Origin: Stemphylium vesicarium
Lineage: Eukaryota; Ascomycota; Dothideomycetes; Pleosporales; Pleosporaceae
Direction of reading: 5' to 3'
Assembly: GCA_004380135.1 (NCBI GenBank)
Contig: QXCR01000140.1
Coordinates: 1-64,000, forward strand
DNA length: 64,000 nt
Within the stretch, counting starts at the first letter, position 1; every line of letters begins with the position of its first letter. A program made the position numbers and the translations under genes. The notes beneath the pieces were generated by a model, which saw only the letters and a program-made list of their open reading frames with translations, ran no database searches and was not told where the DNA came from. This document shows, one piece after another, positions 11,274 to 20,884 of this stretch.

Positions 11274-12911
11274 ATGTCGTCCGCAGGTCCCACACGCGCT
11301 TCACATGAGCTACCTTCAAACCCTAACATCGACGTGAACACTGGCCACTCCAACGGCGGGATAGCTATACAAGTTGATGATGAAAATGAGCCTCCAGAGA
11401 TTTTGGAGGAGGATTTCTTCCACAAGCATTGTACTCATCCGACCCTTCCCAAAGAAACCACCATCGTCATCGACATCGATTTACTACAGGGCAACACTGC
11501 GCCTTCCATATCAGCGTTAGCGAACAGCTCTGAGCCCCAGGAGCCCAATACAGCGCGCATCTATCTATGTCACACCTGCGACGATGCGCGCGACATATTT
11601 CAACGACTGGGAATGACGGCATCGCAACGCTACGTCGAAACCATGGTAGAACATGGAGACAAACACCCGAGTCTATTGTCTCCGGACAAAGCCCGCGCGT
11701 ATCAGCTTGATGAGAGGGTGTTATCACTGCCGTACGACCCTCGGCGTCTTTTCGAATGGATCCGTATCGAGCCTGGTGGAACGGCTTTCTACTGGCTACC
11801 TACGTTCCATATACCATGCCTGAATCCACCTGATCCATCGTTGGAAGTCATCATTCAGCACAATATTTGTATATCAAGGGGACTGGACGACATGTACTCA
11901 GTAGTCTGGTTTGATTTCGGCAGGTTATACTCGATTTATGGGCATTCATCGGTTTCGATCTCATACTCCGAATCTATCACAGCCGCAACCACCACCACCT
12001 GCGATCTCAGGAGAAGATCCGCTTATCTCTTCTACCACTCATCAAAGCTACATTGTATGAAGAGTCAGCGAGTGAGTAGTTTCCCTGTTTTGCTGATGCT
12101 TGACCTTCTCAGACTGGATCTGAACACATGCCACGATCGAATGGTCCTGGCAAAGAGACTTGCGCCAGTACGACATCTTTTCACTTCTCGTTTCATCACC
12201 GGTGCAATTTTGGTTACGGATTCTCTCAAGAACTTTCCTGTGTCCAGAAATGTCCTAGACAAGTTGGAAGTGGTAGAGACATACGCGTCATGTCTTAGAA
12301 GGGCTTCTCTTCCCGCAAATCTCAACACGCCACTAGGACCCACTCTCGATGTTGCGCTTGAAGAGCTAGGCATCGCTGCATCTTTTTTATTATCCCAAAT
12401 GCAACGACACCTAAAGGATGGCGAAGAGCTTCGAGCTCTACATACGTGCATGTTTCAAGGGCGGCAAGCGTCTAGTATGTCGGCCTTGACGTACTGTGCG
12501 GCTCTTTTTATTCCGTTATCACTCGCTGCAAGTTTCCTCAGCATGCAGAATCGAGTAAGAGATATTGGCATGATGGTCTACGACTTCTTGGGTGTCGGCT
12601 CAATTTTTATCACCGTTGCTGTTATCGTGTTCCTCGCGCAGAAGAACTTGTCGAAATACATGCTTTGGACATGGAAACGAACTCAGTATTTTCTTAGTCG
12701 GCTACGAAGAAAAACACAGCGAAAGCATCACATAGTTCGTATCTTTTATGGCGTAGGATGGCTCATCCTTGTAGCAACCTTCGTGTTTGGAATGTTTCTT
12801 CAGAGCCGAGATGTACCTTATGCGTCAGCGGCAGTGTTTGCTTTTCTCTTTGTGCCTCCCACTGTTGTGTTTATGTTGAAAGGTTTAGAAGAGATCGCGA
12901 CGTTGACTTGA
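11274..12911 (+). CDS. CorA-like membrane protein lacking the GMN signature
   Basis: Single exon, 545 aa. A ~400-residue soluble N-part ends in a helix (VALEELGIAASFLLSQMQRH) leading to the CorA-like membrane pair ALTYCAALFIPLSLAASFLS and FLGVGSIFITVAVIVFLA. Two more hydrophobic segments follow (GVGWLILVATFVFGMFL and AAVFAFLFVPPTVVFML). In true CorA Mg2+ channels the first helix ends in YGMN; here the position reads LSMQN, as in many fungal CorA-like relatives, so Mg2+ transport is doubtful. Strong splice-like signals (GTGAGT at 12072, CTCAG ending 12112) lie inside the frame. Removing those 41 bp would shift the frame, and the unspliced frame carries the membrane domain, so I keep it unspliced. 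Confidence 0.75.
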   Translation: MSSAGPTRASHELPSNPNIDVNTGHSNGGIAIQVDDENEPPEILEEDFFHKHCTHPTLPKETTIVIDIDLLQGNTAPSISALANSSEPQEPNTARIYLCHTCDDARDIFQRLGMTASQRYVETMVEHGDKHPSLLSPDKARAYQLDERVLSLPYDPRRLFEWIRIEPGGTAFYWLPTFHIPCLNPPDPSLEVIIQHNICISRGLDDMYSVVWFDFGRLYSIYGHSSVSISYSESITAATTTTCDLRRRSAYLFYHSSKLHCMKSQRVSSFPVLLMLDLLRLDLNTCHDRMVLAKRLAPVRHLFTSRFITGAILVTDSLKNFPVSRNVLDKLEVVETYASCLRRASLPANLNTPLGPTLDVALEELGIAASFLLSQMQRHLKDGEELRALHTCMFQGRQASSMSALTYCAALFIPLSLAASFLSMQNRVRDIGMMVYDFLGVGSIFITVAVIVFLAQKNLSKYMLWTWKRTQYFLSRLRRKTQRKHHIVRIFYGVGWLILVATFVFGMFLQSRDVPYASAAVFAFLFVPPTVVFMLKGLEEIATLT

Positions 12912-13348
12912 GCTGTATATTGCTAGATTTGAACATAATCTTCTCACCTTATCCTATACACAACGTATAATCTTCCACGAGAAGCAATCCATATAGTAGC
13001 CGAATGGACCTATTTTGTGGTTATTTTTGATATTAAATTCCCTACACTGTGTTGCTTATGCGTCCTTGAGTGTATACCCGTCTTGCCTTCTATCCAAACC
13101 TTCGCTAATAGACTTCAACGTCTTACAGCCACCTCTGATCGTAAACATCATCTATTCGCAGAGAAGATGATGTACGATCACTACGCTAATCCCCACACAA
13201 AGCGGATAAGTAGAAAATCAAGTCTTTACAGTCCCCCTTACGCTATAGAAGACGAATATATGAAGGTGTCGCTTTGATCTTGAACGCTTAAAGAAATAAA
13301 GTGATAGATAAGCACCTATCGAAGATGGCCATCTCTCAGAAAATCTAA
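12912..13348. other. convergent 3' region
   Basis: Between two converging genes; 3' UTRs only, no gene seen. Confidence 0.5.
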
Positions 13349-15040
13349 CTATGCCTTCTTCAAACCCAGCCTTCCGATGCCCCTCAATCCCCAGGTGAGG
13401 AGCAACATGGTAGTGCAAGACAGAGAGAAAAAGTACCAGAAGGAGGCTCTGTAGCCTTCCATCAGAGCTGGTGGTGATGTCTTTGGCTCGTACCGGCTGC
13501 TAGCCGTTACACTACCTGCTATGGCCCCACTGGTTGCCAGGAATACTGTCTTTGCGAGCTGGGTGATTGTGTTGAGTACCCCTCCTGCAAGCCCCTGCGT
13601 CTTTCGTGGAAACATGGATGTTATAACCAGGCTGGATATGGTGAACAAACCGTCTGCCCCAATAGGAGTCAAGATGATTGCCAGAAATGCGCATGTCCAA
13701 TAAGACCATTGAGGTTGCACGATCGCCATAAGAAGGATACCCACAGCCGTGAACAACATTCCGCATGACACAGCCCAGCCGATGTGAACTCGGTGAGCTA
13801 GGAGACCTACGACCACAGTGGTGACCGTCGCAGAGACCACACCGGGCAGAAACCGCAGAGACGTCTGCAGCCCAGAAATATTCTGGACCTCCTGGAAAAA
13901 GAGACTTTGATAGGAGTCTGCACTTGTTGCAGCACCCCAAGCCAGGAACAGTCCAAGACAGATAGTCGTGAAGATCCGGTTGCGCCACAAAGAGTTCGGG
14001 ATCACTGCCGCCTTTCCACGTCGTTCTTGGTGGCCGACCCAAAGCACAAATGCTGGGGCTAACGCGACAGATAAGATGAGTGGGGCGAGTGTGCCTGGCT
14101 TGGTAATGTTGGATACATGATCCGTTATTGTTCTAGTCAATCAGCAGGCAGTCTGAGATAGCAGTCAACGTACTTACGTGAATGCATAAGAGAACAACCC
14201 AACAGAAGCGCTTCCAATAACGATGCCGATCCAATCGATCCGATGCTTAAAGTGTGACCATATGTCGGATCTCTTTTGTTGTCTTAGGGGAAGCGCCCAG
14301 AACGCTAACGCGAAGACGATTCCACTGAGAGTCGAAGATAGATAAAAGCCCCATCTCCAGTTTCCAAGAAGGCCACCAAGCAACAGGCCCACAGAAAATC
14401 CGACTGGCTGCGATCCGCCAAGCAAGGCAAACGCCATGTTCCTCTGCTTGCCGTCTCGGAAGGTGTCCGAAACGATACTGACGGCGGTGGGGAGAAGGAA
14501 TGAAGATGCGATTCCGCCGAAAGCGCGAAAGATGATAATCTGCACACTTGTTTTTGAAAGGCCACATGCCAGTGTAAAAGCAGTCTGTAACAGACAGCCG
14601 GCAAGGTAGACTGGTTTACTCCCGATGACATCAGCTATTGAGCCTAAGAGGAGGAGTGTACACCCGCATGTCAACGAATATACGGACGTCGGCCTGGTCT
14701 TGTCAGCTTGCCAATAACACAACAAGCAAAGTACATACCATAACAGCAACTCTGGACTCAAATGTAGATCAATCGCAATGGCTGGGAAGGTGATGATGAC
14801 CAGACCGGCCAGCAAAGAATTCACCCCAGTGGCGCAAACCGTGATTGCAACAACTGTTTTGGGCTTCTTTGATGCGTGGCTTCCGTCTTCTTCATCCGTT
14901 TCGATGGCTAGCGGACTAATCGGTCTTGCATTCAGCAGCTCTACGGTAGAGTCAGATGGCTCACCGTTCAATATTCCCGGAAGTATTGCCGGAAGTATTG
15001 CTAGGGGTTGAACCGCCTCGACAGACGCAATGAAACTCAT
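13349..15040 (-). CDS. MFS drug:H+ antiporter-type transporter
   Basis: Three exons: 15040-14739, 14693-14178, 14132-13349, with two 45 bp introns (GTATGT...CAG and GTAAGT...TAG); 533 aa. I start at the ATG at 15040 (MSFIASVEAVQP); the frame extends further upstream only through a GTG. An ~80-residue hydrophilic N-terminus precedes many membrane helices. MFS signatures include GSIADVIGSKPVYLAG (loop 2-3), FRAFGGIASSFLLPTAVSIVSD and LGGSQPVGFSVGLLLGGLLG (motif C-like, typical of antiporters), with FPRKTQGLAGGVLNTITQLA late in the protein. Length and pattern suit the fungal 14-helix DHA2-like exporters of drugs or secondary metabolites, at the plasma membrane. No biosynthetic gene is adjacent, so the cargo is unknown. 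Confidence 0.88.
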
Positions 15041-18000
15041 TTTTGTGACTAGGTTTGAGGGCGTGTGCGTAGGTGAAAGATCGACAAAAGGTATGTGCTG
15101 CGGTACTGGGGTTTTAAGGTTGCGAGCGGACACTGGCGGCCAGTCCAGGGTGCGGGGTACGGGGTACGGACAAAACGCAATGTCCGTATTTTGCGGGCCA
15201 CTGTTGCCTAATGTTTTGGAAAAAAAAAACTCCGTAGAATATTTGCGTCATCAGCTTTCGGATGCTGTCAAGCAATTTGAACAGAAGCGTATGTTGCGGG
15301 AGGCAGATGGTAAAGGTGAAACAATCGAATACTATCCAATCAAGGAATACTGAAGTTTCGCAACCTCGAATGCTGTGTAAGAGATAGGCTGCGTTACGGG
15401 GGTATACTGGGTGTACGGAGGTAGAGATGCGCAACTACCCTTTTCACGGAGTTAGTTCATACCCATCAAGGTAAAATCAGCTTACAAAATCAGCTTGTGC
15501 GACTTGCGGAGATTTTAGCTTTGACCCCACGCAAAATTTGGAATAAACAACAGCAGCAGGCACTCTCCTTGCGCATCTCGCACAATGACAAGCTGCGTTA
15601 TCCATTGACGATCCGAATTTTTCTGCGTAACGGGCATTTGTTTGCATATGAACTGGCTCGTACATCTTATATGATGACATCTAAGACCATGCACGAGACT
15701 TCTCCATGCCGTATATCGGTGGGCAATTTTTGCTGACTTGTGCCGGTGCATGCCGTTCTCGGACTGCATGTCGTGGGTGTGATTCAAATAAGCCTGGTTC
15801 ATTACAATAATCTTTAAGGCATTTAGCTCTTCGTCGACATCCTAGACTATGTAGTGCGAACACGCTTTAAAGAGTAAGGAGGATTATTTAGTCTTACACC
15901 CCCCTAACATAAGGCGAGGTGTTACGTTTAGTTATAGAGAGATGATCAAACTATTAACGAGGAATGAAAAGTCGTTCATATGTCCTAGTGTAGTATTAAT
16001 ACTATCCCCCAACATTACAAAGCAATGTCGTCGTGCCGATGCCTTTTCTTTTATCAATGTCTACTGCGCTATTTGCTCTTTCTTCTATATCACATCGCAC
16101 CCTTCCTTAGTAACCGTAGCTCTTTTTTTCCCATTCACTCCATTCGTTAGTATCGCGTTGAATCTTTCCCAATAACGTCCAAAATGCATAGTCGATAAAT
16201 GCCCAGGCTTCTCTCGTAATCCACCATCTCTTCCCCTATCCACTTGCATCAGCAGCTCCCACCCAAACGTTCCCCCTATCCCATACCGCCTTTAACACAA
16301 ATTTGCCTGACCTGGCCTCTCCTCCTCCTCTTCCATACCCTTGGCAATGCCCAAACACCATCAGGTGTAGACTTCAGAAAGGTGAGTCACGTAACACTGC
16401 TACGAGCTCAAGATCATCACCAGTCTAATAAGTTTGCTAGATCAGCCGAAACGCAGAAAGACCATCCCATACCCGCAGACACCCGCAACCGTTTCTCGCG
16501 TCACCCAGCACCCGCTTGGCAGCATCGATCAAATGATCTATACATACCAGGGGTATCTGTGTTGACGGAAGATGATCGGGGTATTAACCTCCCTCCTCAC
16601 CGGACGAACAACCCAGTGGGCCAAAGTTGGCCAATAAGAGCGCAAGAGTAGCAGGTCATCCGAGCTTACGCTATCTCTCGTTGGCTAACATCGGCCCACT
16701 GGGTTGTTCGCCGTGCAGGGAGGGAGGTTATACAGGTAAGATGGCTCCCCCACGATCCCAGACTCCACGAAGAGTGTAGCTTGCCTGAGAGCAAGGTAAG
16801 TATAGCCCTTCCCCCTCCCCTTCCCCTGCCTATTCCCCTTTTCCCCATCCGCTGCGCTCAATGATCAACACAAGTTACTACATCTGAAGCAGTTGTACAG
16901 TTAGGGAAGCCGCGGGTTTTTGTATTGCACGCTGACACTTCCTTCCCCAATTGCTTAGTCTCCGGACTAACCCAAAGGAATTTTGGGGTAGTTGTTTCCC
17001 ATGTTTCTACTCGCCGTTTCTGGTTACGTATTGTTCTTTTCATGTCCTTGCTTTTTGATTCTTTGCTCTATGGTCATGGTCAACGTTTTCTCATTCCTTT
17101 TTTCGTCATGGCGGGGCGCCCGGCGCAGAACTTTGCAATCGCGTTGCATCGCATTCGCTCGTACGTTCCCTTTCTCGACACGATCCACCTCTCGAACCCT
17201 GGTTATACTGGTCGGGGTTGTGTCGATTGGGTCTGTGTCATGGTTTGGGGTTCTTTCCTGCTCTCCTGCTCTCGCTGCACTCGCGACTACTCACCTTAGC
17301 GAGTTACGCCTATCTAGGCTAGCGCTGTTTACGGTCACTCACCTACCTAAACCTTCCATAGCTTCTACAATACAACCTCAGTCAATCCTCAACTTTTACC
17401 CTATGCGTGCGTTCAACAAATCCGACAGTCTGCGTGCCGCATTTTTGGCTGCTCAGAGTTGCGGGCATTGACTCATTTGCAAAGGGTGCAGTCATGAAGC
17501 GTGCGTTACTTCAATTCGTGTTGTTTCATAGACACAGCGAAACAGTGATCATGTAACTAGACAATTGGATTCGTTGCTATTCGTCAGAATCCTCAACACA
17601 CCGACTGTGATGTTCGTCCCTTGTGATCTCTGTACCCTTTCTTTCTCAATCCATCACATTTACTGCAACTGAAAAGCAAACGCGCCTTAGCTATCGCTTC
17701 CATCCTCCAAAACCTACAAGCACAAGCCCATCGCATCTACCCACCCATATACCATCAACCACCGCGCTAACCCCAAACGTAACAAGAGAAATCAACTACC
17801 AAAAATAACCCACGCTCTCCGTCGGACAACAAGCCCCCTCAACATGACAATGCAATATTCCTTTCCGCGCCAGTCATATAGTATGTATAACGTACGTCCT
17901 GCGCGTCCAGTGCGTCTGTGGCGTGTATCGGATCACATTGCCATTTTGAATCATCCGAAAGCGGTTTAGTCGAGGGTCCAGCGTAGACTAAGGTTTGCGG

Positions 18001-18322
18001 GATGCTCGCTTGGACGAGCTTGTGCGGGGATAGCAACGGGTTAGGGCCGGTTGGTCTGGTAGCTCTATCAGCGGGCCATAGATAAACGATTGTATAAGAG
18101 GCCGTGTGGCGCTCTGTTCAAGACAGAGGTTCGATTGAATTGTGATATTGCTTCTACGACTTGAGAACTTTCGACTTGCATTTGGTTTCTTCCTTCTTAT
18201 CGATACCAGGCGCAAGTGATCGACGTCGCGTCTCCCCGCATCCTCAAGCTCCCCGCAGCTACCAGTGCGCGCCTACGCCAACTTTTCCTAAACACCACAA
18301 CGGCCTACTGGCGACAAGCACA
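15041..18322. other. gene-poor 3.3 kb region
   Basis: No convincing gene on either strand. It contains the foldback element at 16581-16733 and stop-rich, AT-leaning stretches around 15.8-16.1 kb. Open frames at 16925-17471 are low-complexity, lack homology features and overlap each other. The last few hundred bases must be the promoter and 5' UTR of the GABA transaminase. Confidence 0.5.
16581..16733. repeat. foldback (inverted-repeat) element, MITE-like
   Basis: Left arm 16581-16646 and right arm 16665-16733 are imperfect reverse complements, with an ~18 bp loop. The outer ends read GTATTAACCTCCCTCC and, on the other strand, GTATAACCTCCCTCCC; both arms share CGAACAACCCAGTGGGCC exactly. The rest differs by scattered substitutions and a small indel. 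There is no coding capacity, as expected of a non-autonomous MITE or a foldback solo element. No clear target-site duplication is visible at the ends. Confidence 0.8.
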
Positions 18323-19910
18323 ATGGTTTCGCTTCTTCGCACAGCCGGCCGCTCTCGGACTTCCTTACCTCGTGTAACCGCTTTCACAACCCCAAGAGCA
18401 TCAATTGGCCTCCAAAGACGCCATGCTTCCGCTGCAGCAGCCGCCATCGCAGACAGCGGGGAACAATCATTTTTCCCCGACGAGCCCAAGCTGCCAATCG
18501 TCCAGACCCAGATCCCCGGCCCGCAAAGCAAGAAAGCTATTGAGAGGCTGAGCAAAGTCTTCGACACTCGAAGCTTGAACATGATGGCGGATTATTCACG
18601 AAGCTACGGCAACTAGTATGCGCCCGACCTTATACCACGCGGAAGAAGCAACTAACAAGCATCGCAGCATCGCCGACCTAGACGGCAACGTCCTCCTCGA
18701 CGTATACGCACAAATCGCTTCAATCCCAGTCGGCTACAACAACCCATCCCTCCTGCTCGCCGCCACCTCCCCCGAAATGGCGTCCGCAATCATAAACCGA
18801 CCGGCACTAGGCAACTTCCCCCAGCACGACTGGGCCGACATCCTCGAGAGCGGGATCCTATCCGTCGCACCAAAGGGCCTGAACCAAGTCTTCACCGCGC
18901 AAGCAGGCTCCGACGCCAACGAACTCGCCTACAAAGCAGCCTTTATGTGGAAGCGGCAGCAGCAGCGTGGGGGCGCCGCCGCCGATTTCTCCGCCGAAGA
19001 CATATCCTCCTCCATGGACAACAAAGCACCCGGCGCCCCCGACATGTCCATCCTCTCCTTCAAGACCGGGTTTCACGGCCGTCTATTCGGCAGCTTATCC
19101 ACCACGCGCTCGAAACCCATCCACAAACTCGATATCCCCGCTTTCGACTGGCCGCAAGCTCCCTTTCCCTTGCTCAAATACCCGTTGGCAGAGCACCAAG
19201 CGGAGAATAGGGCGGAGGAGCAGCGCTGCCTCGACGAAACAGAGCGCATCATCGCTGAATACCATAACCCGCCTGCGGCCGTGGTGGTCGAGCCGATCCA
19301 ATCCGAAGGCGGCGATAACCATGCAACACCCTTCTTCTTCCGCGGCCTGCGCGAGCTGACGAAGAAACACGACGTCCTGCTCATCGTCGACGAAGTCCAA
19401 ACGGGCGTCGGCGCGACGGGCAAATTCTGGGCGCATGACCACTGGGGTCTCAAGACGCCTCCGGATATGGTTACGTTTTCGAAAAAGGCACAAACAGCGG
19501 GTTATTACTTTGGTAACGACGCCCTGCGACCCAACAAGCCGTATCGTCAGTTCAACACGTGGATGGGTGATCCCGCGCGCGCGTTGCTGTTTCGCAGCAT
19601 CATCCAGGAGATTGAGCGCTTGGATCTTGTGAATAGTACGGCGGCTACGGGCGATTATCTGTTTCAGGGCTTGGCCAGGTTGAGCGAGAGGTTTCCTGCT
19701 GAGATTCAGAATCTCAGGGGTCAGGGCCAGGGTACGTTTATTGCGTTTGATAGTGCGCGCAGGGATGAGGTGTTGAAGAGGGCAAAGGGGCAGGGGGTTA
19801 ATATTGGCGGGTCGGGTGAGAGGGCGGTAAGGCTGAGGCCTATGCTGATTTTCCAGAGGTATCATGCGGATTTGTTGCTGGAGAGGTTGGAGAAGGTGTT
19901 TTTGGGGTGA
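18323..19910 (+). CDS. gatA: 4-aminobutyrate aminotransferase, mitochondrial
   Basis: Two exons, 18323-18615 and 18668-19910, with a 52 bp intron (GTATGC, branch CTAAC, CAG); 511 aa. Class III PLP aminotransferase that converts GABA plus 2-oxoglutarate to succinic semialdehyde plus glutamate in the GABA shunt. The Arg/Ser/Ala-rich start (MVSLLRTAGRSRTSLPR, then RRHASAAAAA) is a typical mitochondrial presequence. Body motifs: RSYGNYIADLDGN across the splice, AGSDANELAYKAAF for cofactor binding, FHGRLFGSLSTT, EPIQSEGGDNHA, IVDEVQTGVGATGKFWAHDH, and the PLP-lysine motif TFSKKAQTAGYYFG (Lys370/371). Length matches fungal GABA transaminases. The symbol follows Aspergillus usage (UGA1 in yeast). 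Confidence 0.95.
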
Positions 19911-20620
19911 TGGGAGTGAGTGAGTGAGTGGGCGGGATGGTTATGAGCATGGAGTTTTTTATGGCGTTTTGGGGCGGTTAATTTCGCTCAAGATTTGAGG
20001 GATGGGATGACATGAGATGAGATGGGTAATCACGTAGCCAGTTTTCGTTGATATGGATGATATGACAATGTCTTTTTCTCTTTTTCTTCAACTTCATTTG
20101 GAAACTTTTACCAGCTTGGTTTTCATGCATTGGCACATTCATCCATCGTACCGCCAAAACGACCATCCGTTCAACCGACCACTGTTACGCCATGCTAATA
20201 TTTTCAAAATAAGACAAAACTTCCCGCCAATCGAAACATTAATCTAACCCACACGCCCCAAACAAGGACCAAGATAAGAAGATTGAAATAAGAGAAGGGG
20301 AAGAGGGCCGCGCCTCACAGAGGGGTATCAGAGAGCTAATTTGGTTGTATGATGGAAACGAATCAAGAAAGAAGAACAGAAAGAGAACAAGAACAATGTG
20401 ACGAGCCTGGCTGGATTCGCTGTCTGGTAATCAAAAGACAAGACCGGGGAAACGCCAATTGGAAGGATGGAATGATGGTGATGTAAGTGTGTGTGTGGGG
20501 CCGTTACACGTCGTGCTTTGAGAATAATCGCTGGATGGATGGATGGAGGAATAATGGGAAGCTTGGACAGACTGAACATGGGCGCGCCGTTCTGTTCGCG
20601 TTGGTAGGGTGCGTCCACAA
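19911..20620. other. convergent 3' region
   Basis: About 700 bp of 3' sequence between converging genes, with a short GAGT repeat right after the GABA transaminase stop. No gene recognised. Confidence 0.5.
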
Positions 20621-20884
20621 TCAACCGGGAGCAGGATAATCGACAGAAAAGTTGGTATCGCCATCGAAAGTATCACTCAAATCAACGGTAGCATCAGAGT
20701 CGCTTTCGTCGCGATAAGGCGGTGTACGCGGCTCACCATCTCCATTGCCATCCAAAGTCCCATCGGAGTCCTCATCATCAAGACCGCCATCGTACGGTCC
20801 CGGCGTAGGCGGATCACAATCATCGGCACCATCGTTCACCGCACTCCCACCACCCGCGCTTACATCGACACAACCGCCGTCGTC
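20621..20884 (-). other. in-frame, coding-like extension beyond the stop of the gene at 20885
   Basis: Directly after the TAG at 20887-20885 the same frame stays open for 87 codons. It encodes a Gly/Asp-rich acidic segment (DDGGCVDVS, NDGADDCDPPTPGPYDGG, DSDATVDLSDTFDGD) ending ...DYPAPG at a stop at 20621. Composition is clearly protein-like, unlike UTR. Either a recent nonsense change cut off a C-terminal tail, or the TAG is read through (context TAG-G), or a splice event bypasses it. I cannot decide from one sequence. Confidence 0.55.

Noticed and set aside
12072..12112. 41 bp intron in the CorA-like gene
   Set aside because: Strong signals, but removal shifts out of the frame that encodes the membrane domain; kept only as a possible alternative event.
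16925..17471. Hydrophobic plus-strand frames in the gene-poor zone
   Set aside because: Two overlapping frames with similar quality, low-complexity Ser/Phe/Leu composition and no family features.
18040..18160. tRNA-like stretch with A-box- and B-box-like words
   Set aside because: The sequence after the GGTTCGA-like word cannot form the 5 bp T stem and no acceptor stem pairs.
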